Below are positions 11,393 to 23,468 of a stretch of 64,000 nucleotides of DNA, one piece after another. The notes beneath the pieces are model-generated. The model was not told the origin of the DNA. It saw only the letters and a list, made by a program, of their open reading frames with translations, and ran no database searches. Both the position numbers and the translations under genes were made by a program. Each line of letters opens with the position of its first letter. Position 1 is the first letter of the stretch. The stretch lies in NCBI RefSeq assembly GCF_000801105.2, contig NC_079514.1, forward strand, positions 12,812,293-12,876,292. The letters are read 5' to 3'. Source of the DNA: Raphanus sativus. Its lineage: Eukaryota; Streptophyta; Magnoliopsida; Brassicales; Brassicaceae.

Positions 11393-12254
11393 AGGGCTGG
11401 ACGTTCAGGTATCCATTCCGTTCGTTTCGAATCTGTATGAGTTTCGGATTTCCGTGGTCAAAGATTTCAACCCCGTTCATATATTTCTAAATTTCAGTTC
11501 GAATTATCACTAGGAATGGGCGTTCAGATATCCATTCGGGTTCGTTTCAGATCTGTTTCGGTTTTGGATTTCTGGGATAAAAAATTTCAGTCCCATTCAT
11601 ATATTTTTAAATTTCAGTTTGAATTACATTCGGATCTTTGCAGATTCAGTTCGGGTTCAGATAACCCATTTAAATTATTTTTTAAAATTCACTATATATT
11701 TTGAATTTCTTAAAATCTATAAATAAAATAATATATTGTATATAAATTTGAATAATATATGTCAGAATATCTAAACTTAACATATAAATTGATTTAGTTT
11801 AAATTTTGGATCAAAAATCAAAAATAATTTTAAATATTTTCGTTGTTTTGAGTGTACTTCCACTATATTAGATATTTATATTTGACTATTTTTATATATT
11901 TTCAAGTATTTAAACCAACCTAAAAGTATCATATATATTCTGGATATTTTTTATATACATTAAAACTAAAAATAATTAATATATATAAGTATATAAATCT
12001 TTTTCGGATACAGAACAAATATCCAAGATACTTTGGTTCGAATTGGTTATGGTTTCGGTTGTCTAAATATTAAAATTTTGATAGTTTAGATATTTAATCA
12101 ATTTTGGTTAGGGTTTGGTATTACTTTTTTGGATCGTGATCGGTTCGATTCTTCAGATTTGAATTTTTTATCCAGCTTTGATATTGACATGAAAAATAAA
12201 TAGCAATATATTTCTGAAATATACACCCGCACGGGTGTGCGGGTCAAAATCTAG
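11393..12254 (+). mobile_element. Helitron-like element, 3' end clear
   Basis: The 3' end is textbook: a 7-bp stem CCCGCAC (12226-12232) and GTGCGGG (12237-12243) with loop GGGT, then TCAAAAT and CTAG (12251-12254) followed by T. The body contains the common crucifer repeat with GGGCGTTCAGATATCCATTC, present twice at the left (about 11396 and 11518). The left boundary is therefore uncertain. No protein-coding sequence is seen, so it is probably non-autonomous. Confidence 0.65.
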
Positions 12255-12723
12255 TTTGTGTTGAAATTTGTTCTTAGAATTCAGAAATCGATTTTCTGTT
12301 TATCAAAAAGTTGGGAAAAGGCGAGAAAAGGAGAAGAATGATACGCGTTACAAAATAAGTAAAGAATTATACAAAAAGTGGCAACAAAATTTCTACAAAG
12401 AGGAAACAAGAGATTACGCCGTGAAATATGCTTTAACATATATAAAAAATCCACATGCAAACCAACACCACCTCGTCGAATGCCACGTCTCTTCATCTGA
12501 CGGCTACCGTTACATCATCATAGAAAAAGCAGTCAAATATATAAAAAGAAAATAATCTTAAAAACAAAATAGTCACACAAATTCATACATAAATCACCAT
12601 TGTTAACCTTTTTTTCTCCTTCCTTTCATCCTCTTTTATTTTCATTTTTACTACCGAAAACTAAAGTTCAAGAAAAAGAATAAAAAGGAATAAGAAATAA
12701 TCTCTGCGTGTGTGCGTCGTCTC

Positions 12724-12733
12724 TATATATAAA
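12724..12733 (+). promoter_or_regulatory. TATA-like box of the TBL22-like gene
   Basis: TATATATAAA lies 43 bp before the start codon at 12776. If it is the real TATA box, the 5' UTR is very short; an upstream start is also possible. Confidence 0.4.
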
Positions 12734-12775
12734 CATATGCGTGGGTATGATTCTTGGGATGATCGACATGCAACG

Positions 12776-14332
12776 ATGAAATCATCATCCATTTTCCGAG
12801 AAAATTCAGAGAAGACAGAGAGATGGATGGTAACGAACAAGGGAAGGTTATCACCATTCCTCATGTCTTCTCTTTGTATAACTCTCTGCTTCACAGGCTT
12901 CTTCGTCTACCTTCAGAATCCTTTCATCTCCGATCAAAACTTTCTCCCCCTGCAACCTCAAATCGGTAAGGTATAAACCAATGTGCATATATAAAACATT
13001 TTCAAACAAAAATATAATGCATATACATTAATATGGTATATGATTTTATGTTTAAATAGTTCATGTTTTTTATGTTGTCCGAAACCTCTCAGCTTTGTAA
13101 TAGATTCACCTTTTTGTGTTTTTTTAATATTGTCTGAAAATTAATATTGATTTGTTTTATCTTTTGCTTTTGTTGTTGTTGTGGTTTGGTTAGATCCTGA
13201 ATGTGATTTGTTCAAGGGACATTGGGTACCAGACAAAAGAGGATCTCAGTACACCAACTCAACCTGTTCTACGCTTCCCGACTCCAAGAACTGCATTAAA
13301 CATGGGAGATCAGATCGAGATTTCTTGTTTTGGAGATGGAAACCTGATGGCTGCGATCTTCCTAGGTTTAATCCCAAGGCGTTTCTCGGTATGGTTCGAG
13401 GCAAGAAACTGAGTTTCATCGGTGATTCTGTAGCAAGGAACCACATGGAATCTCTTCTTTGTTTGTTGTCAATGGTATGGTTAAAATCTCTTCTTGAGGA
13501 TATATGTATCTTGCTTTGTTTACAAGAAACTTTCAAAAGAGAATAATAGTGTTTGCTTGTGCAGGAAGAAACTCCTAAGGATATCTACAAGGATGGAGAA
13601 GACAGAAACAGGATATGGTACTTCCCTAAACATGACTTCACTCTCTCTACCTCATGGACCAAGTTTCTTGTTGAGGAACAAGAGAGGTTAGACGGTAACA
13701 AGACCGGAACAGGATTGTTTGATATAGATATTAGTAAGATGGATGAAGGGTGGTTTAAAGGTTTGCCTAACACAGACATTGCTATTGTCTCGGCTGCTCA
13801 CTGGTTCTTCAGACCAATATTCATACACAGAGGAGATGAGACCCTAGGTTGCATCTACTGTAACGAACCAAACATGACACAGCTTAGTCCAGACCAAGGG
13901 TTTAAGCTTGTCTACTCATCTGTCTTCAAGCAAATCAACGAGTGTGAGAACTGCAAGAGAGATTTAGTTACAGTCATGAGGACTATCTCACCTGCCCATT
14001 TCGAGAACGGGACTTGGGATACAGGAGGATCATGCAGAAGAACAAGCCCTTTTGGTGTAAACCAGATCGACCTGCAGAGCAGCGAGATGAAGATCAGGAC
14101 ATCTCAGATTGAACAGCTTGAAGTCATAACGAAAGGAGACCACAAGGGGAAAAAGAAGTTCGGTGTTTTGGATGTGACGGGGGTTATGCTGATGAGACCT
14201 GACGGCCATCCGAATAGTCACTGGGGTAACAAATGGATGAAAGGTTATAATGATTGCGTTCACTGGTGTTTGCCTGGTCCAATCGATGCATGGAACGAGT
14301 TTCTAATGGCCATACTTAGACAGTTAAGATGA
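12776..14332 (+). CDS. TBL22: Trichome birefringence-like polysaccharide O-acetyltransferase (TBL22/AXY4L-like)
   Basis: TBL proteins add acetyl groups to cell-wall polysaccharides in the Golgi; the AXY4/AXY4L (TBL27/TBL22) pair acts on xyloglucan. Exons are 12776-12965, 13194-13474 and 13565-14332, giving 412 aa, normal for the family. An N-terminal membrane anchor (about residues 28-46, FLMSSLCITLCFTGFFVYL) is followed by a Cys-rich PMR5N region starting at DPECDLFKGHWVP. The GDS esterase motif is at about residue 139 (FIGDSVARNH), and the C-terminal DxxH motif is at about 387-390 (NDCVHWCLPG), so the catalytic triad residues are present. The gene sits next to an At3g28140-like gene, as TBL22 (At3g28150) does in Arabidopsis, which supports the name. 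Sequence alone cannot fully exclude another TBL. Confidence 0.9.
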
Positions 14333-14800
14333 TGATCATCAGTGGATAAAAATACAAAACTAAAAAAAACATTCTTTCACCTTATGAATAAGTACCATCA
14401 TCATAAACTCATCTGATTTTTTATTTTTGCTGGCTTCTGGTTCTAGATATCTCTGTTGTTACTATAGAGTTTTACATAATACTCAATACAACACACATTA
14501 CTTTCATTTACATCATACATACATATATAATTGCCTTAGATCTACTGCAGAGAGTGATGCACAACAAGTTACTTTAGTCTAAGCTTAATATGCAGAACAT
14601 TTCAAGTATCAGTTTATAACCATGTGGAGAAGCTCTGCAGAAGAACAAGAAGAAAGATCAAATCTTGAAACAAAGACAAAACAGCTAAGTTATTCAGCAA
14701 AGTACATAGCTTTCTGTACTGTTCCATCAAATTACATAAACCCAATAAGCTAAAAGAAAACCACACAGATACATCATTAGGACCAGACACAAGGTGATAA

Positions 14801-15397
14801 TCAAGACTCCAAGCTGTTACCAAGAGCAAAGGAGAAGACTTCACGAACAGGAGAGAACTCAACGATGCCAACATCCATCGCATAACCACTCACTGGCATC
14901 TTCAAATCCCTCAAGACAGAGAAAGCCTCAGCCATACGAGCCCTAGGCACATCGACCGCCACGGGGCAGAACGGGACCCACGAATCCTGACGAAACTCCT
15001 CGCCGATCTCCGCCACCACCGCGCCGCCTCCTCCTCCTTCTCTCCTCACGGCGTCGATCAGCTGGGCCTGGAGGTTGAGGAGGGAGAGGGAGGGGGTCGG
15101 GGAGAGGAAGAGGGAGTTGTTGTCGCCGGAGAAGCTTCCGATGGAGGAGAAGGAGAGAGGGAGAGGCTCTTGCTTGGACGCGAAGGCTCTGACGACGGGC
15201 TCGAGCTTGGCGGCGGCGGAGGAGGAGGAGTCGAGGAAGGAGGAAGAGGAGGAGGAGAAGAGGGTTAGGTGGGGGCGGGACTCGGTGGTGATGAGCTTGG
15301 TGGAGATTTGGCGGCGGGCGAAGACGTTCCAGGCTTTGAGGACTTGGTTCTCGAGGGCTGGGTCGAAGTAGAGCTCGATCGCGTACCCTTCTGACAT
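14801..15397 (-). CDS. 2H phosphoesterase (RNA ligase/cyclic nucleotide phosphodiesterase) family protein, second motif altered
   Basis: This single-exon gene encodes 198 aa, starting MSEGYAIELYFDPALE. Members of the 2H family cleave cyclic phosphate or 2',5' bonds using two HxTx motifs. The first is present at about residues 43-46 (RPHLTLF). At the position expected for the second (about 143-146) the sequence is WVPFCPVAVDV, with Phe and Pro where His and Thr are expected. Catalytic activity is therefore doubtful. Low-complexity serine and glycine runs lie at about 48-60 and 121-125. The gene is tail-to-tail with the TBL22-like gene, as expected for At3g28140. The coding sequence is markedly GC-rich. 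It is intact, so probably expressed. Confidence 0.82.
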   Translation of the reverse strand: MSEGYAIELYFDPALENQVLKAWNVFARRQISTKLITTESRPHLTLFSSSSSSFLDSSSSAAAKLEPVVRAFASKQEPLPLSFSSIGSFSGDNNSLFLSPTPSLSLLNLQAQLIDAVRREGGGGGAVVAEIGEEFRQDSWVPFCPVAVDVPRARMAEAFSVLRDLKMPVSGYAMDVGIVEFSPVREVFSFALGNSLES

Positions 15398-15409
15398 TAG
15401 ATCTGAGAT

Positions 15410-16212
15410 GGGTTTTTGATTCGGAAGAGTGGTGGAGAGAAAAGGTTAAAGCTTTTGACAGCGAGGAGACGAAAGGGGAAAGCTTTTTAGGGTCTGGATC
15501 GAATGAAGGAAGAGAGATGATTGTTTTCTCTATGGGGGAAGGAAGGGAAGGTGATGATGAGTACGTGGATTATTCAGAAATTAGTTAGTGATTTATTGTG
15601 AAAGAAATAAATGTTCGAGGGGTAAATAATAATATCTAAATAGTGTGCTCAAATGCACTACCATATTTTTTTTTACGCCCTGGTCTCATCGTGTCTGTTT
15701 TATGTGTGCGTGTGAAAGTTGAAACATTAGTTTCTTGAGTTCTTTTTGTTAGTGGAGTTTCATAACTGTTTGCTAATAGCATCGAGAAGTCATCTTCATG
15801 TATCTTACTGTGAAGATTTGTGTTCGTAACATATTTGAAACCTTACAAAATGGCGCATTAGGCGAGGATAGAATCATCCACTGGCCGAAAGAAAACTTGG
15901 ATGCTCCCCGATTGTTTTAGAATAATATATCAAAAACTAAATTCTCCTACTTGCAGCCAATTTTCTTTGAAACTTAAATTTGGTCGTCGTCTTTGTTTTC
16001 TAGAATAGGAGCTCCTTCTGAAAGAGACAACAATTGAGTCTTCTCTTCTTTTGCTTCTCAAAGAAGCAGCCAAAATTACATTCTCACAAACATAAAACTC
16101 AAATTTCTATGAAAAACATATAACATTTGACTTCATCTTGTTAGAACTGAGCTTGGGCTAGGCTCTTCTTTACAAATAGTTCTTTGCACTGTGAATGTCT
16201 TTTGTTATTCGA
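15410..16212. other. Spacer between the 2H-family gene and a MITE, no gene seen
   Basis: The first part would contain the promoter of the minus-strand gene starting at 15397. No convincing coding segment is visible on either strand. Confidence 0.5.
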
Positions 16213-16220
16213 CCATCAGT

Positions 16221-16378
16221 CAGGGGCGGATGTACAGCAGAGGGTATAGGGTCATGTGCCCCCATCTCATTTAAAATTTCCTTCAGTAATTCTTATGGTG
16301 TCTATGAAATATCTCCAATATAAAAAATATTTTTTATGTATGTGCCTCCACCTAATTACTTTCATGCATCTGCCACTG
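16221..16378. mobile_element. hAT-type MITE, 158 bp
   Basis: The 8-bp sequence CCATCAGT occurs immediately before (16213-16220) and after (16379-16386) the element. The ends are CAGGGGCGGATGTA on the left and, read inward from the right, CAGTGGCAGATGCA, an imperfect 14-bp inverted repeat (11 matches). An 8-bp target duplication and CAGGGGCGGA-type ends are characteristic of hAT elements. It is too short to code for anything. Confidence 0.85.
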
Positions 16379-16627
16379 CCATCAGTTATTGCGTATGTAA
16401 CTTCTACTAATTTTCGCAGCTATTTATGTGAAACCGTCCACTACTCGACACCATCTAAACATCACATTTTTAAGAAATTTGATGTATAAATATTTTTACT
16501 AATTTTAATAAATTAGATATACAAGTAATATATATACTAATAGAATGTTCAGACCCAATAAAATAATAACTCATACTGCGCATTTAGAGCATTCTAAAGT
16601 ATGCTGTATATTTTCTTTGGTTCTAAA

Positions 16628-19446
16628 TCAAATTGGGTCGTCACTGTGGTTCAAAAGAAGAGGGCTGTTCTCTTTCTCTACAAGTAACAACAACCGAGTC
16701 TTCTCTTCGTTTGCTTTCCCCCACATCACAGCGTAAAACCCTAACGTTATCAAAACTCCTCCGATCAAACTGCACATATAGGCCAAAGAAAAGGAAAACG
16801 ATTAGGCTTTTAACTACAAATAAGTGAATTAATACTTAATACTATTACATGCATATACCATCCGAGATATAAAGAATCTTCGAGAAAAATAGCGCTCATA
16901 ATCACCGCTATTAAAATCGACAGTGGCTTGAATATCGCCAAGTAAAGAGGTCCTTTGTAACGCACTGTCCATGAATGAATCACGTAGTATACTGGAGTGA
17001 AGATTCCCTGAAATGTTTTGCAAAAAAACAAGGTTAAGATGAAAACAGAGGAAGTTTGTTTTATTTTTAAAAATTCAATATAGAGTGTACCATAGCTAGA
17101 ATGCATATCAAAGTAATATCAAATCGAATGATCCAAACGCTTGGATTGTTCCTCTCGACTACGAGTCCAGTCAAGGAGGTGATGATTGAAACGAACAGAG
17201 TATAGAAAAAGGATACTGTAAATGCTGCTGGATATTCACTCATTATATGTGCCTGCCAAAAATTAGTGTAAAATAAGATATCAGTTAATTTCACATAGGA
17301 GAAACCGATAATTAGTAATGAGTTTCATAATTCTATTGGCTATATATGTTTAAATATGAATTTCTTGTTAACGAATCAAGACTAGTCAAAATTTTCCTCT
17401 TTTCTTATAATTTCACATAAAGTTGTAAATCATTACAATTATAACTTTACACCGAAACTCTAAGCATATAAACGAATATTTACTCACATGACGGGTCCAG
17501 AACACAAGCGGACAAATCAAAAGATTAGGACAACCATGATTTTTTTCTTGTAAGGCCATAGTTTTTTATAGTAGTTGTTATTAACGGTTGACTATCTAAT
17601 TTTTGTTTTTCAAATGAGTGGTTGTTTAGATATTTTAATACAATTTTAGAGATTTTATAGAACTAACATCGGAAAGTGTCATAAATTGTTTTCTTGATTC
17701 AGACCACTATTTCCATTGGACCGGTCATGATGGACCATAAACCCCAACAAAATTAACCCCAACAAAATTATGTTATGCAGTATTGAGAACCGAAAATGAT
17801 ACCTGTAGTATGAAAGAAACAGAAACGAAGATGTCTCTAACGGTGAGAAGACATCCACCAATGATCCAATCAGAGTTTGGAGATGACAGTGATCGAGAAA
17901 GCTGAGGGAACTTTAGATACGGCGGAGATGATACAGTGAAGACACGTGGGCCGTGGTAGAGAACCACTACAAATGCGCCTACTAATGATAATATCGTCCC
18001 CATCACTTTTGCTACACTGCTCCTTTCTTTGAATCTTACTTTCTCCATTCTTTTTCACAGATTAAAAATGGACTATGTCACGTCTTATTCCAATTAATTT
18101 GAAACCAGATAGTATTTTTTTGTCGAAATGCCAAAACAAATAGACCGATAAATACGCATCTTGTCAAATAATGCAAAAGCAGCTTCTTAGGTATATGGGA
18201 CCAATGTACAATAGCGTGTGTTAACCGCAAACTAGGATTGTAATTGTGCGTAAGACAGTGTAAACTTATCTTATCATTTACCGAATCAGAATAAAATGTT
18301 TTCATTGAAAGTAAGAAAAGAACGAAAGAATATACTTGCACTAAATATTCCTTCAACAAAACCAAGGCGTACGCATTCTCAGTTAAATATCACAAATACT
18401 CGTTGACCAGAAACTAGTGCCTAATTAAAAATAATTCAATCACCAATAAACAGTATACACAATACAATAATAACAAATTGTCAAATATATTACGTTTTGT
18501 AGCTGAGAGTCTGAGACAATGTATTGGTAGGGGTGGGATAAAGCTTGATAGTTGGCAAAAGGAATAAACTAACTAGGGAAACTTGGTTAGGGAAGTATAT
18601 TGATAGTAGAGTAAGCTAATCAACATGATCTGACTTTAAGAGGCAAGCTGTCCAGCTGAAAAATCATTAAAAGAATTGAATTTAGTTGATTTGAATCAGT
18701 CTCAAGTTGCCTATCAAGATTTACGCCAATTAATCCTAAAACAATTATTACCATTTGGACTCATTAAACAAGATATAGACTGGCCAAAAGATGTGTAGTA
18801 TATTTTTAAATAAGCGACTCTAAAAACTCAATGATTAGTGAAGAAGACAAACCTGCAGATAATGGCGAGGATGAAGGTAAGAGCAGGAGTGATATTGCTT
18901 ATAGCTGAAGCTAGGGTTGGGCTGCTGTATTTAACGCCTATGTAGCTTGTGATCACATACGTTGATCTGTTCTTTTTTTTTTGGGTATTATTTGTTCGGC
19001 CAACAATCAAGATAAACATAACATTTATATTAGCAACACTTAAGTGGAAGATAGTTATATACTCAAAACTGGAAGAAGAATTGTGTAGTTGGATTTACCC
19101 TATTAGTCCAAGAAGTCCTATCTTACAGAGTATTGAGAAACTTAGTGGAGGGAGTGATCTTGACCTGTTAAAAAAGGAACATACAATATAAAATGGAAAA
19201 AAAAATGAATGTTTACAAACGGTTAAAAAGATTTAAAGTGATTAGAAACCTGTTGGAGAAGAGATGAGAAGGAAGAAGGAGAAGAGAAGCAAGAAGATAA
19301 GAATAGCCGAGGAAGGAGTAAGAGTTGAGTCCCTTTGTAGTCGCTACTTTGAACAGAGTATTCAGTCCGACAATACCGGTCTCTGACGCAAGCATGGCCG
19401 TCAAGAACATGGCTTCTCTGCGCCAGAGACTTACGGCTTCCGCCAT
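16628..19446 (-). CDS. UMAMIT amino acid transporter-like protein (nodulin MtN21/EamA family), 7 exons
   Basis: UMAMITs are membrane transporters that move amino acids and related solutes across cell membranes. Exons on the minus strand are 19446-19250, 19164-19099, 18966-18853, 18049-17803, 17252-17091, 17007-16859 and 16769-16628; phases fit and give 358 aa. The protein has the two EamA repeats with about ten hydrophobic segments. Family hallmarks are [22 protein letters not shown], divided here as SYIGVKYSSP and TLASAISNITPA, then MEKVRFKERSSVAKVMGT, RNNPSVWII and GFYAVMWGKANEEK. The position beside an At3g28140-like gene suggests the UMAMIT44 (At3g28130) counterpart, but paralogues are close and I leave the symbol blank. 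A TATAAA lies at 19523-19528 on the minus strand, about 80 bp upstream of the ATG. Confidence 0.9.
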
Positions 19447-19529
19447 TTCTGGAAATGATAGAGATCTTGGTCTTGTTTTAATGAGAGTCGGTTATTTATT
19501 ATCCCTTTGTTGTTGTTTTTTCTTTATAT

Positions 19530-20825
19530 GCTATGAATAAGAAAAGGAAATGACCTTTGGTGGTCCGGGGCGTCGGTTTGTTGACATTAAATTATCATTT
19601 CCTGAAGTTTATTGGTAGGACGACGAATAGGGAGTCCAAACCATGTATTCCATATTCAGGGTAAGCCGGAGAAAAACTCAATCTCCCAAACATACAAGAT
19701 TTCATTGTACATTTTAAATTTAAATATAATTGTTCATGTGAAAATTTCGATACCAAATTGTCTTGTCCGATTTTATGTAGTTGGCTGACTAAATCATGAA
19801 AAAAATATCACATAAACCAACCAATACACTAAAATTTTGATGTTTAAATTCTTATATAAAATTTTACGCGTAAAACTGATGATTATGGACAGTCCAGAAA
19901 GTCGTTTCAGCGAGGAACTTACTTCTAAACATAAAAATCAGTGAGCCACTAAAAAGACACAAATGTTTTCAGAGTCACCAGAGTACACAAGCTTCCGATC
20001 GTTGTTTGGAACAAATATTATTAGACGGGCTTGTTTTTCTTCGTTTTACTCAATATTTAGTTTCAAAAAAAAAATTCAATATTCTTGTTTTTTCTGCACC
20101 CACATGTTAGGTAAAAACAACCTTTTTGCCGTTTTGGTGTTGTAATGATAAGATATGTGTATCGATCACTGTAAGAGAAATATCAATATACACGACGGTC
20201 CTACTCCACTTGGCACCTAAAGCTGACTAAAAATTTATGACCTTATATTTGATGGGGTATGGGTTCAAACCCATTATCCATTAGCCAAATACCTTATGCT
20301 CAAGCCATACACTAAAGCGCTCAGTTGTCAATCATGCCCCTTAATCTGTTTCATAAAGTTTCATAAAGTTAACGCCTAAACCCTTGCTTTATGAGCTAGG
20401 TTAGGGCCGGGCATGTACACGGCATGGATCATAGCCACAATTTATATGAAGTTTTATCATTATTTTTTTGAATCGTGAGAGTTGCTTGTAAGTATTTATT
20501 AGACACATACACTCAAGGAAATCCCCATGGGTCAATTACAGTGGAAAATAGAAAACTACCAAATAAGATAATTAATTTAATTCATGGGCCCTAGTCACTT
20601 TGCGCAATATACTGACCGAAAAACAATTATCCTTGCAATTCTACTTAATGTCACTTAGCTTTTATACAAACCGACCCATGATACTATTTGCTTTACAGTT
20701 GGTCCTGGTTCGGCCAGTAGATTGTTCCACATTCAGGACCAATGGATGAAGCTAAATCGCTAAAACTGCGCAACTGAAGTACATGGATTATAGGACCCGA
20801 AACCCTCTGAACAAGCAAGATGTTA
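19530..20825. other. Spacer between the two UMAMIT genes, no gene seen
   Basis: It holds no convincing coding segment. A stretch around 20240-20345 has a GGTTCAAACCC-like B-box string but no matching A box or tail, so no SINE or tRNA is called. Confidence 0.5.
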
Positions 20826-23000
20826 CTACACTTGATTCTCAGCTGCGTAATTCATCAAAAGTGGAACTCTCTTCGAATGTGACGATGAAGCAACATGATG
20901 AATATCGATATCTGCCTTCTCTTCCTTTGCCTTTCCCCACATAACCGTGTAAAAACCTATTGATATCAACATTCCACCAATCACACTGCCAAAACACGAG
21001 AATAAGAAACTGACAGTGATTATACGAGATACAATAATACTAATTAGATTATCCATCTTCCGAAAACTTAACGCTTCTTTTTCACCTTCCTAGATAGAGA
21101 GAATCGCCTAGAAAAATGGCGCCTAATACAACTGCGGTTAATATAGCTAACGGCCTAAACATTGCTAGAAACAATGGTCCCTTATGTCGCACCGTCCACG
21201 ACTCCACAACATAGCCCGTCGAGTTTACCATCCCCTAAATATAACATTTTAAGAAATAAAAAACTTATAAGCTAATTAGTAAACTTTTATTTTTCGGTCG
21301 GAGTGGAATGAAACTATCGAAACATTTTCATACTGTTGCAACAATGCATATCAACATTATACTCGATCTCATAATCCACGCGCTTGGATTGTTCTTCTCT
21401 GTGAAAATACTAACAAACGCACAAGAGATCGAAACACAAACATTGTGGGAAAGTGCCAAGGCAAATTCCGACGGATATTCCCTCATAATATGTGTCTACA
21501 ACCACCAAACATGCAATGAAAAACATTAAACTTAGCTTAAGTTTCTTTATATGTAAGAAATAGATGTTTATTCGATATGTACCTGTATGATGTACGAAAT
21601 GGCGATTAGAGTGTATTCAAGGGCTAGGAGACATCCTCCGATGACCCAATTAGAAGTTGACGGTGGCGATGGAGGCGACGAGAGAGACTGAGGAAGATAA
21701 ACGGACGGCTGAGAAGCGGCGAAGATGATGGGACCATGATAGAGAGTGACCACAAGTGCACCTACTGTCGAAACTATTGTGCCCACCACTTTGGCTAAGC
21801 TGCTATTTTTCTTTATAGACACCTTCTCCATTCTTATAATACAAAGTAAGAGTAGTCATCCAAAGATTTCTTTTCACAGCAAATAACAAAACGTATAAAA
21901 AACAAAATCTAACTAAAACAAGATGAAAACCAAACTGGTCTAATCCAATGTACTGATCAAAGAAAATTATAAAAATAATAAATAAACTAAAATAGATTCA
22001 ATCATTGTCATAAATACTACTGTTTATCATCAGAAAATACATTTACATTTTGATTTTTTACTTTTTAGTAACCAAAACCGGCCACTAGAATTACTAAACG
22101 AAACGAGAGATTCATCTGGGTCGTGAATTTATCCAACCAAATATAAAGATGAACAGAATTTTACTAACCGAACTAAATAAAGAACGTCCAGGTTTTGAAC
22201 ATATATGTCTAACCGAATCTTGAACCAATATACCTAACCCTGCGATTTCGGTTTTCTAAAACCGAACAGAATTTTTGGCTTTCGGTTAACCAAAATTTTG
22301 AAAGACAATCCTGAAATTAACCGAATTACATTTCGGTTCGGTTATCTGTTAATTTTGAATCTGAAAATTTTATGCACTATGTAGGCTGCTGGTCTGGTAA
22401 ATTAATTCGATTCGGTTACGTAAGTTAGATAACCGGATAAGAACTGAAAATAGTCAAAATCGAATTTGATACTGCTAGGGTTCGCAGAAAGATGAAGTAC
22501 CCGAAGAGAAGAGCGAAAATGAAGGTGAAAGCCGGAGTAAGATTACTCATCGCTGAAGCCAAAGTAGGAGAGCTATATTTAAGTCCCGTGTAACCTAACA
22601 TCAAGTACACACATCTTCTCTCATTCCAAAGAAGAATGACGTCACCAATCATCATCATTATAATCATAGTTAGTAAACAACAAACGCAGAATCTTGATCG
22701 AAAAATAAAGATGATGCCATAAAACAAGAAGAAGAGATCTTACCCAAGTAGACCAAGAAGTCCCATTTTACAGAGTACTGAGAATTTTAAAGGTGGTAGA
22801 GATCTTGACCTGTGGGTGAGGAAAGGAGAAGGAAGGAGAAGAAGAGCTCCGATTCCATAAGAATATACGAGGAAGACGTAAGAGCTCATTCCCTTTGAGC
22901 TAGCCGCTTTGAACAGAGTATTCATTCCCACGTCTGAGACCACAACCGCCACCATCGCCGTCATGATCCAGCCGTCTCTCTGACGAAATCTCCCAGCCAT
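20826..23000 (-). CDS. UMAMIT transporter-like protein, second copy, 6 exons
   Basis: Exons on the minus strand are 23000-22744, 22614-22501, 21832-21583, 21495-21334, 21234-21086 and 20985-20826, giving 363 aa in frame. The architecture is that of the neighbouring gene: internal exons of 114, 162 and 149 bp are identical in length, and motifs recur ([59 protein letters not shown]). The first exon is one uninterrupted block where the neighbour has an intron after residue 65. The donor of exon 2 (GTACTT) is weak, so that junction is the least certain. The two genes are tandem paralogues of the At3g28050-At3g28130 UMAMIT cluster. Intron 2 (22500-21833) contains a GGTT/AACCGAA-rich repeat patch at about 22060-22445. 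Confidence 0.87.
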
Positions 23001-23198
23001 CGTTGTCTGATCTCTTCCTTTGGTACTTTGAAGATCTGTCTGAATCTGGAACTCTGTTCGTGAGGTGTTTGACCAATGTTATTATCTTGTACTTCTCAAA
23101 CTTAAAACTATTTTAATATTTTATTAGGAAAATAAGACACCTTCAAGTTTATGGGATTTGACTAAGTTTCAATTATCATGATTCATGGATGTCATATA

Positions 23199-23437
23199 CT
23201 CCCTCCCTTTCAAATTATATGTCGTTTTGGAGCAAAATTTTCGTTTCAAAATAAGTATCGTTTTATGATTTCAATGCAAAATTTATTGATTTTTTAATCT
23301 AATCTATTTTTCTATTGGTTGAAATCTAATTTGATGTATTGATACTGATGTTTTTATCTAGTAAATATACAAAATTAAATGTTTTATTAATCTGTGTGCC
23401 GAAGTCTAGAACGACAAATAAATTGAAACGGAGGGAG
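23199..23437. mobile_element. Stowaway-type MITE, 239 bp
   Basis: The element begins CTCCCTCCCTTTCAAATTA and ends GAAACGGAGGGAG, forming terminal inverted repeats, with TA at 23197-23198 and 23438-23439 as target duplication. The CTCCCTCCGT-type end and TA target are typical of Tc1/mariner-derived Stowaway MITEs. A sister copy lies at 59799-60038. Confidence 0.85.
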
Positions 23438-23468
23438 TAATCATTATTGCGCAGCTTTAATTATGTAA

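Noticed and set aside
12268..12555. 95-codon plus-strand frame upstream of the TBL22-like gene
   Set aside because: Lysine/tyrosine-rich, AT-driven composition with no family resemblance; probably promoter or leader DNA.
14801..15371. Plus-strand 98-codon frame (15075-15371) rich in Glu and Arg
   Set aside because: It is the antisense shadow of the GC-rich 2H-family gene.
20240..20345. Possible tRNA or SINE because of a GGTTCAAACCC-like string
   Set aside because: No A box at proper distance, no cloverleaf, no A tail or target duplication.
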